Source of the DNA: an uncultured Lachnospiraceae bacterium
Lineage (GTDB): Bacteria > Bacillota_A > Clostridia > Lachnospirales > Lachnospiraceae
Direction: 5' to 3'
DNA: 64,000 nucleotides
NCBI GenBank assembly: GCA_905207905.1
Contig: CAJLNC010000001.1
Location: forward strand, 1 to 64,000
Shown here: positions 26,049 through 34,454 of the stretch, in pieces
Numbering within the stretch: position 1 is the stretch's first letter
Layout: every line of letters begins with the position of its first letter
Made by a program: the position numbers and the translations under genes
The notes under the pieces: generated by a model
Told to the model about the DNA's origin: nothing
Seen by the model: the letters and a program-made list of their open reading frames with translations, nothing else
Database searches by the model: none

Positions 26049-26789
26049 ATGAAACTAGAAAGAAATAATCCGGTCAGATTCTTTTTTGAGATGCTTCTGG
26101 ATCTTTTGTATCCAAGGCGCTGCCCTCTTTGCGAGGAGATCCTCCTGCCAAAGGAAGGGCTGGTGTGCGGGAAGTGCAGAAAAAAACTGCCCTACATCCG
26201 GGAGCCGCTGTGCAAAAAATGCGGTAAGAAGATAAGAAGTCGGGAGCAGGAATACTGTAGGGGCTGCGAAAGAGGAAACCATCTTTTCTGTGAGGGCCGG
26301 GCGGTGTTTGTGTATGAAAAATCTCTGCGGCAAAGCATCGGCCGGATGAAATTTCAAAATCGCCGGGAGTATGTGGATTTTTATGCCGGAGAGATGGCTG
26401 CTGTTTACAGAAGATCGTTAAGCAGATGGGGAATCCGGACAATTCTGCCGGTTCCTATGTATGCAAAAAAAGCCAGACGCAGAGGATATGACCAGAGCGT
26501 TCTGCTGGCTGGAAAGTTTGGTGAGCTTACCAGAATCAGAGTAGAGAGTCGATGCCTTGTGAGAAAACGGGAAACCCTGCCTCAGAAGGAGCTGGATGCA
26601 GGGGAACGGAAAAAGAATCTGCGAGGGGCTTTTTACGTAAAGAATCCGGAGCTTGTGAAGGAACCAGTGCTTTTGGTGGATGATATCTATACAACGGGAG
26701 CCACGATGGACGCAGCTTGCCAGGCTTTGCAGAAACAGGGAATTTCTAAGATTTATTTTCTGGCGCTGGCAGCGGGAAATGGGGATTAA
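26049..26789 (+). CDS. comFC: ComF family protein with phosphoribosyltransferase fold
   Basis: A 246-residue ComFC homologue. The N-terminal part has paired zinc-binding cysteines (CPLCEE, CGKC, CKKCGKK, CRGCE, about 23-78), and the C-terminal part has a phosphoribosyltransferase fold with the PRPP-loop motif VLLVDDIYTTGATM. In transformable bacteria ComFC supports processing of imported single-stranded DNA; no other competence genes are in the window. It follows recD2 by 57 bases. Confidence 0.92.
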   Translation: MKLERNNPVRFFFEMLLDLLYPRRCPLCEEILLPKEGLVCGKCRKKLPYIREPLCKKCGKKIRSREQEYCRGCERGNHLFCEGRAVFVYEKSLRQSIGRMKFQNRREYVDFYAGEMAAVYRRSLSRWGIRTILPVPMYAKKARRRGYDQSVLLAGKFGELTRIRVESRCLVRKRETLPQKELDAGERKKNLRGAFYVKNPELVKEPVLLVDDIYTTGATMDAACQALQKQGISKIYFLALAAGNGD

Positions 26790-26793
26790 CAGG

Positions 26794-26822
26794 TAGGCAC
26801 AAAAGAAAAAATGTGTTATAAT
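26794..26822 (+). promoter_or_regulatory. Promoter after comFC
   Basis: TAGGCA (26794-26799), 17-base spacer, TATAAT (26817-26822). The -10 box covers the in-frame ATG at 26821, so the true start of the next protein must lie further downstream. Confidence 0.6.
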
Positions 26823-26895
26823 GGCCATAATATGCAGAGAAAAATCCGGCGTACTCCCCGGAAACTGCATGAGAAAAGAGGAAAGGGCGGTTGCT

Positions 26896-27300
26896 ATGAA
26901 GCCTGACAAACAGCGTATCCGGATTATGACCCGCCTGGCTATACGGGAACAGGAAAACAAATCAGGGCTGAGGATGATGCGGGAAAGCTTCCGAAGCGAT
27001 TACAGAGGAATCCCCATGGTGAAGAACAGCTTGCGAATGACCTTGGTATTTTTGCTGATTTTGGGTCTTTGGGCAGCGAGCCACATGGAATTTTTGCTGA
27101 ATGTGGTATCAGAGCTACGGATGAGATATTTGCTGGGGCTGCTGGGAATTCTTTATGGAAGCCTGATTCTGGTGACCTGCCTGATTTCCTTTTTGCTGGC
27201 TAATCAAAGATATCAGCGTGATCGACGTGACTGGGAGGAGTACTGTCAGCTTCTGGAGCTGTTAGAGCAGGGGGAAGAGTGGACAGAATATGAGGAATAG
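26896..27300 (+). CDS. Small two-TM membrane protein of unknown function
   Basis: About 134 residues: a basic N-terminus, two hydrophobic helices (roughly 44-62 and 75-98) and an acidic, Glu-rich C-terminus. No family recognised. ATG 26896 is preferred: the earlier ATG at 26821 overlaps the promoter -10 box, and ATG 26869 lacks a ribosome site. Basic and acidic cytoplasmic tails around a TM hairpin suggest a scaffold or regulatory subunit, but that is a guess. It lies 14 bases before another membrane protein and then cdaA, so it may be the first gene of the c-di-AMP operon. Confidence 0.6.
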   Translation: MKPDKQRIRIMTRLAIREQENKSGLRMMRESFRSDYRGIPMVKNSLRMTLVFLLILGLWAASHMEFLLNVVSELRMRYLLGLLGILYGSLILVTCLISFLLANQRYQRDRRDWEEYCQLLELLEQGEEWTEYEE

Positions 27301-27314
27301 AGGGGGAAAATAGA

Positions 27315-28220
27315 GTGCGAAAAGCCAAGTATGCACTGATACGCTTTTATTCAGAATTTGATACTTACTTGAAAGCAGTTTTAAAGTTTGTGCTGGCTTT
27401 TTCACTATTTTCCAGCATTTGTGCATTGCCGGGGGAGGCGGGGATTTTTGAGCTGCTGACGATCCGGCTGATGTTTTCTGCTTTTTGTGCCATTCTGCCT
27501 GCTAACGGGCTGGTTTTGATAGCGGCAATTTTTGTGGAAGCCAAGTTCTGGGGGGGATCGTTGGTCAGCGGCCTGGCTGGGGGTGTAGTCCTTTTTGTAT
27601 TTTTGCTTTTCTATTTTTCTTTTATTCCTGAGCAGGGATATATTGTGGCGGTGACAGCGCTGTTTTTGGGGCTGAAGGTTCCGCTGGCGGTTCCGGTGGT
27701 GTGCGGACTTTTATGCGGTTCTGGGACGCTGGCCGGGATCATTTTCGGAACAGCCGCCTATTACGGAACCGTAAGCCTTGGACTTTGGGAACCAGGAAGC
27801 CAGGTTTTGGGTACAGAACTGGCAGATGAGTTTTTAACCTTGATTATGAGCTTTTGGAAAAATCAGGAAGCAGCGTTTATGCTGGTGATTCTGACGGCTG
27901 TTTTTCTGGTGGTATATCTGATACGGCGGCTGCCGGTGCGGTATAGCTGGAGTCTGGCAATACTTTCTGGAACCGTATCATACGGTTTGCTTCGGGGCAT
28001 GGAGGCTTTGTTCTTAAAAGGTTCTGTCTCACTGGTGCTTTTTTTACTGGATCTGCTGGCAGGAGCGGCGGCAGGGCTGGCGGTGCAGTTTTTTGCCTTT
28101 GATCTGGATTATGAGAAAGTACAGCATTTGCAGTTTGAGGATGATGATTATTATTACTATGTAAAAGCGATTCCCAAAATGGAAGCGGTTATGCAGAAAA
28201 AAGGAGACGAGGGATCATGA
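27315..28220 (+). CDS. Polytopic membrane protein upstream of cdaA
   Basis: A 301-residue protein with about eight hydrophobic helices and a short cytoplasmic tail containing a striking acidic/tyrosine stretch (FEDDDYYYYVKAIPK). No family that I can name. It starts with GTG at 27315 behind AGGGGGA and ends overlapping the cdaA start (ATGA), so it is translationally coupled to the diadenylate cyclase. A role as transporter-like or regulatory partner in c-di-AMP signalling is inference from position alone. Confidence 0.7.
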   Translation: MRKAKYALIRFYSEFDTYLKAVLKFVLAFSLFSSICALPGEAGIFELLTIRLMFSAFCAILPANGLVLIAAIFVEAKFWGGSLVSGLAGGVVLFVFLLFYFSFIPEQGYIVAVTALFLGLKVPLAVPVVCGLLCGSGTLAGIIFGTAAYYGTVSLGLWEPGSQVLGTELADEFLTLIMSFWKNQEAAFMLVILTAVFLVVYLIRRLPVRYSWSLAILSGTVSYGLLRGMEALFLKGSVSLVLFLLDLLAGAAAGLAVQFFAFDLDYEKVQHLQFEDDDYYYYVKAIPKMEAVMQKKGDEGS

Positions 28221-29092
28221 ACAGAGTATATTTATGGCTAAGCGATCGTTTATCCTGGCTTAGGTTTCCTACGGCCTCTTTTTCTATCAGCGACGTTTTT
28301 GAGATTTTGATTTTGGCATTTCTGGTATATGAACTGCTGCTGTGGATCAAAAATACCAGAGCCTGGACCCTGTTGAAGGGAATTCTTACCATTGTGGTCT
28401 TTGTTTCCCTGGTGTACATTCTGGAGATGGATACCCTGATTTACATTGTAAATAAAGGAATTACATTGGCGATCATTGCAGCTCTGGTTGTGTTCCAGCC
28501 GGAAATTCGGAAGGTTCTGGAACAGTTGGGGGAAAAGCGTTTTATCTCTAATCTGCTTCCCCTGGACAGCGTGCGGACCGTGCAGGAACTGTTCAGCGAT
28601 AAGACCGTCAATGAGCTGGTAAAAGCTACTGCTGAGATGGCAAAGGCCAAGACAGGAGCTCTGATTGTGATTGAGAAGAGAGAGACCCTGGAGGAATACG
28701 AGCGTACCGGGATTCGGGTAGACGCTCTGGTTAGCAGCCAGCTTTTGATCAATATTTTCGAACACAATACGCCGCTTCACGACGGCGCAGTAGTTGTGAG
28801 GGGAGACAGGATCACTGCAGCCACCTGTTATCTTCCTCTTTCTGACAATATGAGCCTGAGCAAGGAACTTGGCACCAGACATCGGGCAGGCGTAGGTATC
28901 AGTGAAGTGACGGATTCTTTTACCATTATTGTCTCAGAGGAAACCGGCTATATTTCCACTGCTTATAAAGGGCAGCTTACCAGAAATATTACAGGAGATG
29001 AATTAAAAGAGAGGCTGACTGTTCTTCAGAATAAGTCAATTATTTCCAGAAAGTTTAAATTGTGGAAAGGACGGGCGAAAAATGAAGAATAA
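28217..29092 (+). CDS. cdaA: Membrane diadenylate cyclase CdaA
   Basis: Makes cyclic di-AMP from two ATP. The 291 residues have three N-terminal TM helices (about 20-85) and a DAC domain with both catalytic motifs, DGA (D189-A191) and RHR (R221-R223, in GTRHRAG). CdaA is the housekeeping c-di-AMP synthase of Firmicutes and controls potassium and osmolyte balance and wall strength. It overlaps the following cdaR gene by 11 bases, the conserved pair. Confidence 0.97.
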   Translation: MNRVYLWLSDRLSWLRFPTASFSISDVFEILILAFLVYELLLWIKNTRAWTLLKGILTIVVFVSLVYILEMDTLIYIVNKGITLAIIAALVVFQPEIRKVLEQLGEKRFISNLLPLDSVRTVQELFSDKTVNELVKATAEMAKAKTGALIVIEKRETLEEYERTGIRVDALVSSQLLINIFEHNTPLHDGAVVVRGDRITAATCYLPLSDNMSLSKELGTRHRAGVGISEVTDSFTIIVSEETGYISTAYKGQLTRNITGDELKERLTVLQNKSIISRKFKLWKGRAKNEE

Positions 29093-30401
29093 GATCATAG
29101 AAAAATTGGCAGGCAATGTGCTTTTAAAATTCACAGCGCTCCTGATTGCCTTTTTCATCTGGCTTCTGGTGACCAATACGGAGAATCCGGTGAGTACAGA
29201 ATTGTACACGAATGTGCCTATCACCATTGTGAATCAGGACAGCATCGCAGATATCGGAAAAGTAGTGGAGGCGGAAGGCAGCGGAATGGTGACGGTCCGG
29301 GTGACAGAACGCCGCTCCATTCGAGATCGGCTGAAAAATTCAGACTTCTATGTGGAGGCAGACATGGAGAACATCAATGAGATGAATAGTGTGCCTCTCA
29401 CGGTAATTTGCAGTAATCCGGCGGTGAGCTGGGATGAGATTCAGATCTGGCCGTCTTCTCTGAAGGTGACGCTGGAGGATAAGGTAGAGCAGCAGTTTGC
29501 CATCACAGTCTCCACGGTGGGAGAAAGCAGCGGATATGAGGTGGGAGCCACGGAGATCGCACAGGGCAAGAATATTTATCTGGCAGGCCCAAGATCCATT
29601 ATGCAGATCATTGACAAGGTGGTGGCACAGGTACCGGCATCCGGCCTGAAAAACGATGTAACCAAGACCGTGGCCTTGAAGGTATATGATAAAAACGGTT
29701 CTGAGCTAAATGAAAATCAGCTCAACTCTCTGGAATTTAAGGATAGCAGCGGCGCAGTGATTACCAACCGGGAGGTGCAGGTAAGCCTGAAAATGTGGCG
29801 AATTGCCAATGATGTTAAGATGCAGGTGGAGACCACGGGAACGCCGGCTTTCGGTTATCGGGTAAGCGCCATCAACACCATACCGGCTACCATCAGCCTG
29901 GCAGGCACAGAAAAGGCCTTGGAAGCTTTGGGAAACGTACTGGATCTTTCGGAGGCTATTTCGGTAGCCGGGGTGAAGGAAAGCTTTTCACAGGAGATTG
30001 ATTTGACAGCTACCGTGGCGCTTTTGCCGGAGCTGAAGCTTCTGAATGGAGCAGACCCTATTGTGACCGTGGAGATTCAGGTGGAAAAGAATGGAGATAC
30101 CAGCGTCAGTGTTCCTATCGGGGAAGTGGAATTTTTAAATCAGCCCAGAAATATGAGCCTGGTATTTACTCCGGCGGAGAAGCTGACGATTCCGGTTCAT
30201 GCACTTTCTGAGGATGCCAGAGAGCTGGTTTCCGGTGATCTGAAGGTGCGGGTGGATCTATCGCCCTGCAGTGAGGAAGGAACCCATGAACTGTTAGCAG
30301 AGGTGGAGCTGCCGGAAGGATATGAGCTGGCTTCGGAGGTGACTCTTACAGTAGCCTCAGCCAAACAGACGACTTCATCGGAAACCATAAGCGCGGGGTG
30401 A
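29082..30401 (+). CDS. cdaR: CdaR (YbbR-domain regulator of CdaA)
   Basis: A 439-residue protein with one N-terminal TM helix (about 15-31) and an extracellular series of YbbR-like beta domains (about 40-420). CdaR binds CdaA and tunes c-di-AMP synthesis. The usual third gene of this operon, glmM, is absent; an HPr-like gene follows by four bases instead. The C-terminus is a short Ser/Thr-rich tail. Confidence 0.93.
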   Translation: MKNKIIEKLAGNVLLKFTALLIAFFIWLLVTNTENPVSTELYTNVPITIVNQDSIADIGKVVEAEGSGMVTVRVTERRSIRDRLKNSDFYVEADMENINEMNSVPLTVICSNPAVSWDEIQIWPSSLKVTLEDKVEQQFAITVSTVGESSGYEVGATEIAQGKNIYLAGPRSIMQIIDKVVAQVPASGLKNDVTKTVALKVYDKNGSELNENQLNSLEFKDSSGAVITNREVQVSLKMWRIANDVKMQVETTGTPAFGYRVSAINTIPATISLAGTEKALEALGNVLDLSEAISVAGVKESFSQEIDLTATVALLPELKLLNGADPIVTVEIQVEKNGDTSVSVPIGEVEFLNQPRNMSLVFTPAEKLTIPVHALSEDARELVSGDLKVRVDLSPCSEEGTHELLAEVELPEGYELASEVTLTVASAKQTTSSETISAG

Positions 30402-30405
30402 TTGG

Positions 30406-30684
30406 ATGGTAAAAAGAAAGATACAGATATGCAATCAAAGTGGCCTCCACCTAAGACCAGCAGGACAGTTATGTCAGAAGGCTATGGAATATGCCTGTCT
30501 GATCACCATGGAGATAGGAAATAAAACCTATAACTTAAAGAGCGTACTCAGCGTCTTGAGCGCTCAGGTGAACGCGCCAAAAGAGATTGTGCTGGTGTGT
30601 GATGGAGAACGGGAAGAAGAGGCATTGGAAGAGCTGGCCGGGTTTTTGTCAGAGAATCTGGATGAAAAGCTGAAAAAAGAATAG
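30406..30684 (+). CDS. HPr-family phosphocarrier protein
   Basis: A 92-residue HPr fold with both regulatory residues: H15 in GLHLRPAG, the PEP-dependent phosphorylation site, and S46 in LKSVLSVL, the HPr kinase site. It is therefore HPr-like rather than Crh-like, since Crh lacks H15. No ptsI is nearby. Its position 4 bases after cdaR, just before a strong terminator, makes it the last gene of the c-di-AMP operon; this could link sugar status with c-di-AMP, which is inference. Confidence 0.9.
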   Translation: MVKRKIQICNQSGLHLRPAGQLCQKAMEYACLITMEIGNKTYNLKSVLSVLSAQVNAPKEIVLVCDGEREEEALEELAGFLSENLDEKLKKE

Positions 30685-30715
30685 AGAGACAGCAGAGGTT
30701 CGGTCTGTCTGGCAG

Positions 30716-30763
30716 AGGTTGCCGCAATGTACTGTGGAAAACAGGAATTGCGGCAACCTTTTT
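30716..30763 (+). terminator. Strong intrinsic terminator after the cdaA operon
   Basis: AGGTTGCCGCAAT (30716-30728) pairs perfectly with ATTGCGGCAACCT (30747-30759), loop 18 bases, then a T-run to 30763. It lies 31 bases after the HPr-like gene. Confidence 0.95.
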
Positions 30764-30815
30764 AGTTTCATAGGAAACTCCTTCCTATGAAACTAAAATG
30801 CTCCGCAGGATCACA
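30764..30815. repeat. Interspersed palindromic repeat, copy 2
   Basis: A perfect 13-bp inverted repeat (AGTTTCATAGGAA 30764-30776, TTCCTATGAAACT 30782-30794) with a 5-base spacer, then the tail AAAATGCTC..AGGATC shared with 30-79. It is fused directly to the T-run of the preceding terminator. Confidence 0.8.
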
Positions 30816-31120
30816 TTACAGAGGAGCAGAAGAATGATGCTAAAAGGACGAGAGGAAGTTTTTTCAGAGAAATAAGGGAGAAACATCCCCCCCGGGAGCT
30901 TCGCAGCAGATGAGATTTGTGATAGTTTATACTATAACGGCTGGGAGCAAAGCAGCAGAAAATAGTTTGATATCTGGTACTCCGGCAAATGGTAAGAGCT
31001 TGAGACGCTATCTTTAGCTGGAACCTGCATATTTTATTTTGTATTCCCACAGATGATAAGAGATGGCATCCTTTCGGGAACGGCGGGCGTACAGGAAGGG
31101 AAATTGTTTGGGAGGGACGC
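30816..31120. other. Noncoding stretch before the CsoR-type gene
   Basis: About 305 bases without a supportable gene. It contains a C7GGG run near 30889 and a small dyad ATAGT/ACTAT around 30924-30937. CsoR/RcnR-family repressors bind G/C tracts flanked by short inverted repeats, so the C-run could be an operator, but flanking symmetry is poor. No convincing promoter was found. GGAGGG at 31111-31116 serves the gene at 31121. Confidence 0.3.
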
Positions 31121-31435
31121 ATGGAGAATTTGAACAATCAGACAGGGGAACAGTTACATACGCATGAACATCTCCATGATCCTCAGGAGAAAAAAAGGCA
31201 GTTAAATAGACTTTCCCGTATCATCGGCCACTTAAATTATGTAAAACGGATGATTGAAAATGATGAAGACTGTTCCGATGTCCTGATGCAGATAGCAGCC
31301 ACAAAATCTGCATTGAATGGTTTGGGAAAGCAAATCATCAATGAACATCTGACCCATTGTATCATTCATGCTATTGAAGCGGGGGATACAGAGGCGATTG
31401 ATGAGTTTCAAAAGGTGATACAAAAATATTTTTGA
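31121..31435 (+). CDS. CsoR/FrmR-family metal-sensing repressor
   Basis: A 104-residue all-helical repressor of the CsoR family. The ligand set is C51, H76 and C80, with the same 25- and 4-residue spacing as the Cu(I) ligands C-H-C of CsoR; a His-rich N-terminal tail (HTHEHLH, 13-19) may add metal affinity. RcnR (Ni/Co) would have His at the last position, so Cu(I) or thiol/persulfide sensing is the best reading. As first gene of the island it probably represses the downstream transport genes or itself. Confidence 0.88.
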   Translation: MENLNNQTGEQLHTHEHLHDPQEKKRQLNRLSRIIGHLNYVKRMIENDEDCSDVLMQIAATKSALNGLGKQIINEHLTHCIIHAIEAGDTEAIDEFQKVIQKYF

Positions 31436-31451
31436 AAAAGAGGAAAAAATT

Positions 31452-31892
31452 ATGCTTACAAAGGATTTTAACCCATGGAAGAACGTAGATAATTTTAATC
31501 CGAAAGAGTTTGAAGGACAGAGCAGTGAGCTTTTACAGTGGCCCATTAAGTTGTGGAAAGCGCCCATTGTTTCGCCTTACTATCATCAAGGTCATCTTCT
31601 GATTGCAGCGGACTGCAGTGCTTTTGCATATCCCCAGTTTCACAAGACTTATGGAGGCGGAAAAGTGGTTTTGATCTGCTGCATGGAGACAGATTTTGAT
31701 GTTATGACGAAGCTGAGTAAAATATTAAAGCATAATGATATAAAAAGTGTGACAGTGGTAAAGACAGATAAGCCTTGCTGTGCAGATTTGACGGATGCAG
31801 TCAGACAGGCCATCAAATCCAGCAGGCTTCCACTGCCTCTTCAGGTAGCAACTGTGTTTGTCCAGGGGGAGGATGTGGGGGAGGAAATTTGA
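31452..31892 (+). CDS. Orphan C-terminal domain of a ferredoxin-family protein
   Basis: A 146-residue protein resembling the C-terminal half of Clostridial 4Fe-4S ferredoxin-like proteins (blocks LLIAADCSAFAYPQFH, then KPCCADLTDAVRQAI), with conserved cysteines at ADC, ICC and PCC. The usual N-terminal double CxxCxxC ferredoxin domain is absent and does not occur upstream in any frame. Thus this is either a natural stand-alone domain or a truncated relic; the clean start, with AGAGGA 8 bases upstream, favours the former. The function is unknown; metal or cluster binding by the cysteines is plausible. Confidence 0.65.
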   Translation: MLTKDFNPWKNVDNFNPKEFEGQSSELLQWPIKLWKAPIVSPYYHQGHLLIAADCSAFAYPQFHKTYGGGKVVLICCMETDFDVMTKLSKILKHNDIKSVTVVKTDKPCCADLTDAVRQAIKSSRLPLPLQVATVFVQGEDVGEEI

Positions 31893-31976
31893 AAATCACT
31901 CCTACTGCTGCATGTTTGTCCGAGGAATTTGTTTGCTGCATTTAAGAAATAGAAGCGAATGAGACAAGAAAGTGTG

Positions 31977-32015
31977 AAAAGAGCGGTATGTCTGTTTGGG
32001 CATCAGCTCTTTTTT
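31977..32015 (+). terminator. Terminator or attenuator before the methyltransferase gene
   Basis: AAAAGAGC (31977-31984) pairs with GCTCTTTT (32006-32013) and the T-run continues to 32015. The methyltransferase ribosome site (AGGGAG, 32016-32021) follows at once, so read-through would be needed, or a promoter inside 31893-31976 that I cannot place. This splits the island into a regulator part and a transport part. Confidence 0.65.
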
Positions 32016-32030
32016 AGGGAGATGGAAAAT

Positions 32031-32840
32031 ATGGATTTGGAGTATATAAAGAAAATGTGGGTCAATGAAATGACGGTGGACCTGGAAGCAAATAGAACTG
32101 CCTGGGATAGTGTGGCAAAGGATTACCTTTACGATGAAAAGGCAGGTTTAGAGAAGGATCCCTTTCTACAGTATATCCAGAATAAAATAGACTGGACAAA
32201 GCCTGTGAAGATTTTGGATGTGGGATGCGGCGCCGGGGCTTATTCGGTAGCGCTTTCCTCCAGAGCAGAGAAGGTAGTAGGTGTGGATTTTTCACCGGCA
32301 ATGATACAAGAGGCTGGGAAATATGTGAAGCAGCACGGCATCCAGAATGTGGAGTATCTGGAACGGGATTGGTGGAATTGTTCCGGTGAAGAATTTCGCG
32401 GGAAATTTGATTTTGTGTTTGCACACACAACTCCAGCCATTGCAGACTATGGTTCGCTGGTAAAAATGATGGAAGCTTCTTCCAGGTACTGTGCCCTGTG
32501 CAAACCGGCAAGGAGAAGGGATGAAGTTTTGGATAAGCTGCGGGAGGTTATAGGATGGAAGAAGCAGGATGCGGACACATCGGTGGCATACGCATTCGGA
32601 ACTGTCTGGGGGCATGGTTATTGCCCGGAATTGGTTTATCACGATACTGTTTGGAAATCCAGCAAGTCTTTGGATGAGGCAAAAGATTGGTATTTGAACC
32701 GTTTGAAAGGGGCTGGCCTGAAGGAAGATAAGAAAGTGGAAAAAGTTTGCAATTATCTGGAAGAGATTAGTGTAAACGGCAGAGTGGAGGATACTACGTA
32801 TACCACTTTGGTCACCATGTTTTGGGAGGTACGAAGATGA
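32031..32840 (+). CDS. Class I SAM-dependent methyltransferase
   Basis: A 269-residue methyltransferase with motif I ILDVGCGAGAYSVAL and the acidic strand VVGVDFSPAMI; the N-terminal helical part and C-terminal insertions are not diagnostic of substrate. ATG 32031 is preferred (AGGGAG nine bases upstream); an open frame from 31959 runs through the terminator hairpin and so is not translated. The stop overlaps the flavodoxin start (ATGA). Genes for a metal-type importer follow, so the substrate may be a chelator or tetrapyrrole-like cofactor, which is inference. Confidence 0.8.
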   Translation: MDLEYIKKMWVNEMTVDLEANRTAWDSVAKDYLYDEKAGLEKDPFLQYIQNKIDWTKPVKILDVGCGAGAYSVALSSRAEKVVGVDFSPAMIQEAGKYVKQHGIQNVEYLERDWWNCSGEEFRGKFDFVFAHTTPAIADYGSLVKMMEASSRYCALCKPARRRDEVLDKLREVIGWKKQDADTSVAYAFGTVWGHGYCPELVYHDTVWKSSKSLDEAKDWYLNRLKGAGLKEDKKVEKVCNYLEEISVNGRVEDTTYTTLVTMFWEVRR

Positions 32841-33349
32841 GAATCGGCATCATTTACTATAGTGAAACGGGTAATACAAAGAAAGTTTCCGGATGGATCG
32901 CAGATGGCGCAGAGGCAGTGGCGGACACGGAAGTCAGACTGTTTAATCTGAAAGACGGAATGGAACCGGATCAGAATTATATTGAAAGCTGTGATGCCAT
33001 TATTTTTGGTACGCCCACCTATTATGCCAATATGTGCTGGCAGATTAAACAATGGTTTGATACAAAACATCATTACAACTTATCAGGGAAATTAGGGTCG
33101 GCATTTTCTACAGAAAATAGTCCCAACGGTGGAGGCGGAGAATTGGCCATCATGACCCTGGTAAACCATATGCTGGTAAAGGGGATGCTGATCTATTCCA
33201 GCGGAGCGGGATGCGGAAGGCCGTTTATCCATATTGGTCCTGCAGTAGTAAGAGCGGCTATGGAGGAAAAGAAAGAACTTTGCAGGCTGTATGGGGAGCG
33301 GATCGCACAGCAGGCGCATCGATTATTCGATCGTCGGAGACTGGAGTAG
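32837..33349 (+). CDS. WrbA-like flavodoxin
   Basis: A 170-residue FMN-binding flavodoxin fold: phosphate loop YYSETGNTKK near the N-terminus, FGTPTYYANMCWQIK and STENSPNGGGGE for the isoalloxazine ring. Closest in style to WrbA/NAD(P)H-quinone reductases. ATG 32837 lies 7 bases after GGAGG and overlaps the methyltransferase stop. In this operon a flavodoxin could reduce an imported metal chelate to release or insert the metal; that role is inferred from neighbours only. Confidence 0.87.
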   Translation: MRIGIIYYSETGNTKKVSGWIADGAEAVADTEVRLFNLKDGMEPDQNYIESCDAIIFGTPTYYANMCWQIKQWFDTKHHYNLSGKLGSAFSTENSPNGGGGELAIMTLVNHMLVKGMLIYSSGAGCGRPFIHIGPAVVRAAMEEKKELCRLYGERIAQQAHRLFDRRRLE

Positions 33350-33353
33350 AAAC

Positions 33354-34454
33354 ATGGGGGAAAGAAAAGTGATAAAAAAAGGGAACTGTGAGGGCAGACA
33401 GGGTGGAATACAAGGATATCATCGCATGATATATAAAAAGTGGTGGTGTCTGCTGGTGCTTGCCCTAGTGACACTGGTGTTGATGGTACTTTCTGTGAAT
33501 GCAGGAGCGGCATCCATGTCTCCGCTTGAAGTATTAAAAACAATAGTTGGAATGGGGGATGAGCGGAGCTTTGTGGTAATTTGGAAAATACGAATGCCAA
33601 GAGTGATCGCCGCCGTGGTGGCAGGAGCCGGGTTATCCATAGCAGGCTGCGTGATGCAGACCTGTCTAAAAAATCCCCTGGCATCCCCCTCTACTTTAGG
33701 GGTATCTGCAGCGGCCACATTTGGAGCCAATCTGGCGATTATTGTTTTGGGGGCTGGAAGCGTTATGGCCACCGCATCCGATGCAGTGGTGATCAACAAT
33801 CCTTATATCGTGACAATCTGTGCTTTCTTTTGCTCCATGGGTGCAGTGCTGCTGATTATGTCTCTGTCAAAGCTGCGGGGATTTTCGCCAGAGGCCATTG
33901 TCCTGGCAGGAACTGCGCTGAGTTCGCTTTTTGGAGCGGGGACCACCCTGATTCAGTACTTTGGCAATGATGTGCAGATCGCAGCGGCGTTATTTTGGAC
34001 TTTTGGGGATCTAGGACGCGTTTCCTGGAAGGAAGTGGGCATCCTGGCAGTGATCACAGCATCCTGTATCCTTTATTTTATGCTGATGAGATGGAATTAC
34101 AATGCGCTTGCAAATGGAGAGGAGACGGCAAAAAGTCTTGGGGTAAAAACCTCCAGAATCCGTTTTTGGGGGTTGATTGCGGCTTCTCTTTTGACTGCTG
34201 TTTCTGTGTCATTTATGGGAATGATCGGATTTATTGGTTTGATCGGCCCACAGATCATGAAGCGGATAGTTGGTTCAGACCTCCGTTTTTTAATTCCTGC
34301 ATCGGCATTGATGGGAGCGGTTATTTTGCTGATGGCGGATACCGGTGCAAGAGTTTTGATTTCACCGATTATTTTGCCGGTAGGGGCAGTCACGTCTTTG
34401 CTGGGAGCGCCTATGTTTTTCTACATGTTATTGAAGGGGAAACGGAAGAGATGA
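33354..34454 (+). CDS. FecCD-family ABC permease (metal-chelate type)
   Basis: A 366-residue polytopic permease of the FecCD/BtuC class that imports iron-siderophores, haem or cobalamin. About nine to ten TM helices; family blocks RMPRVIAAVVAGAGLSIAG, NPLASPSTLGVSAAA and GFIGLIGPQIMKRIVG are clear. ATG 33354 follows GGAG (33343-33346); the more upstream open frame overlaps flavodoxin codons. The stop overlaps the ATPase start (ATGA). A single permease implies a homodimer. Confidence 0.93.
   Translation: MGERKVIKKGNCEGRQGGIQGYHRMIYKKWWCLLVLALVTLVLMVLSVNAGAASMSPLEVLKTIVGMGDERSFVVIWKIRMPRVIAAVVAGAGLSIAGCVMQTCLKNPLASPSTLGVSAAATFGANLAIIVLGAGSVMATASDAVVINNPYIVTICAFFCSMGAVLLIMSLSKLRGFSPEAIVLAGTALSSLFGAGTTLIQYFGNDVQIAAALFWTFGDLGRVSWKEVGILAVITASCILYFMLMRWNYNALANGEETAKSLGVKTSRIRFWGLIAASLLTAVSVSFMGMIGFIGLIGPQIMKRIVGSDLRFLIPASALMGAVILLMADTGARVLISPIILPVGAVTSLLGAPMFFYMLLKGKRKR

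Noticed and set aside
31959..32030. In-frame extension of the methyltransferase
   Set aside because: It passes through the terminator hairpin at 31977-32015 and lacks a ribosome site.
33995..34450. Upstream extension of the ABC ATPase frame by 152 codons
   Set aside because: It is a shadow of the permease gene. The ATPase has a normal N-terminus and ribosome site at 34451.
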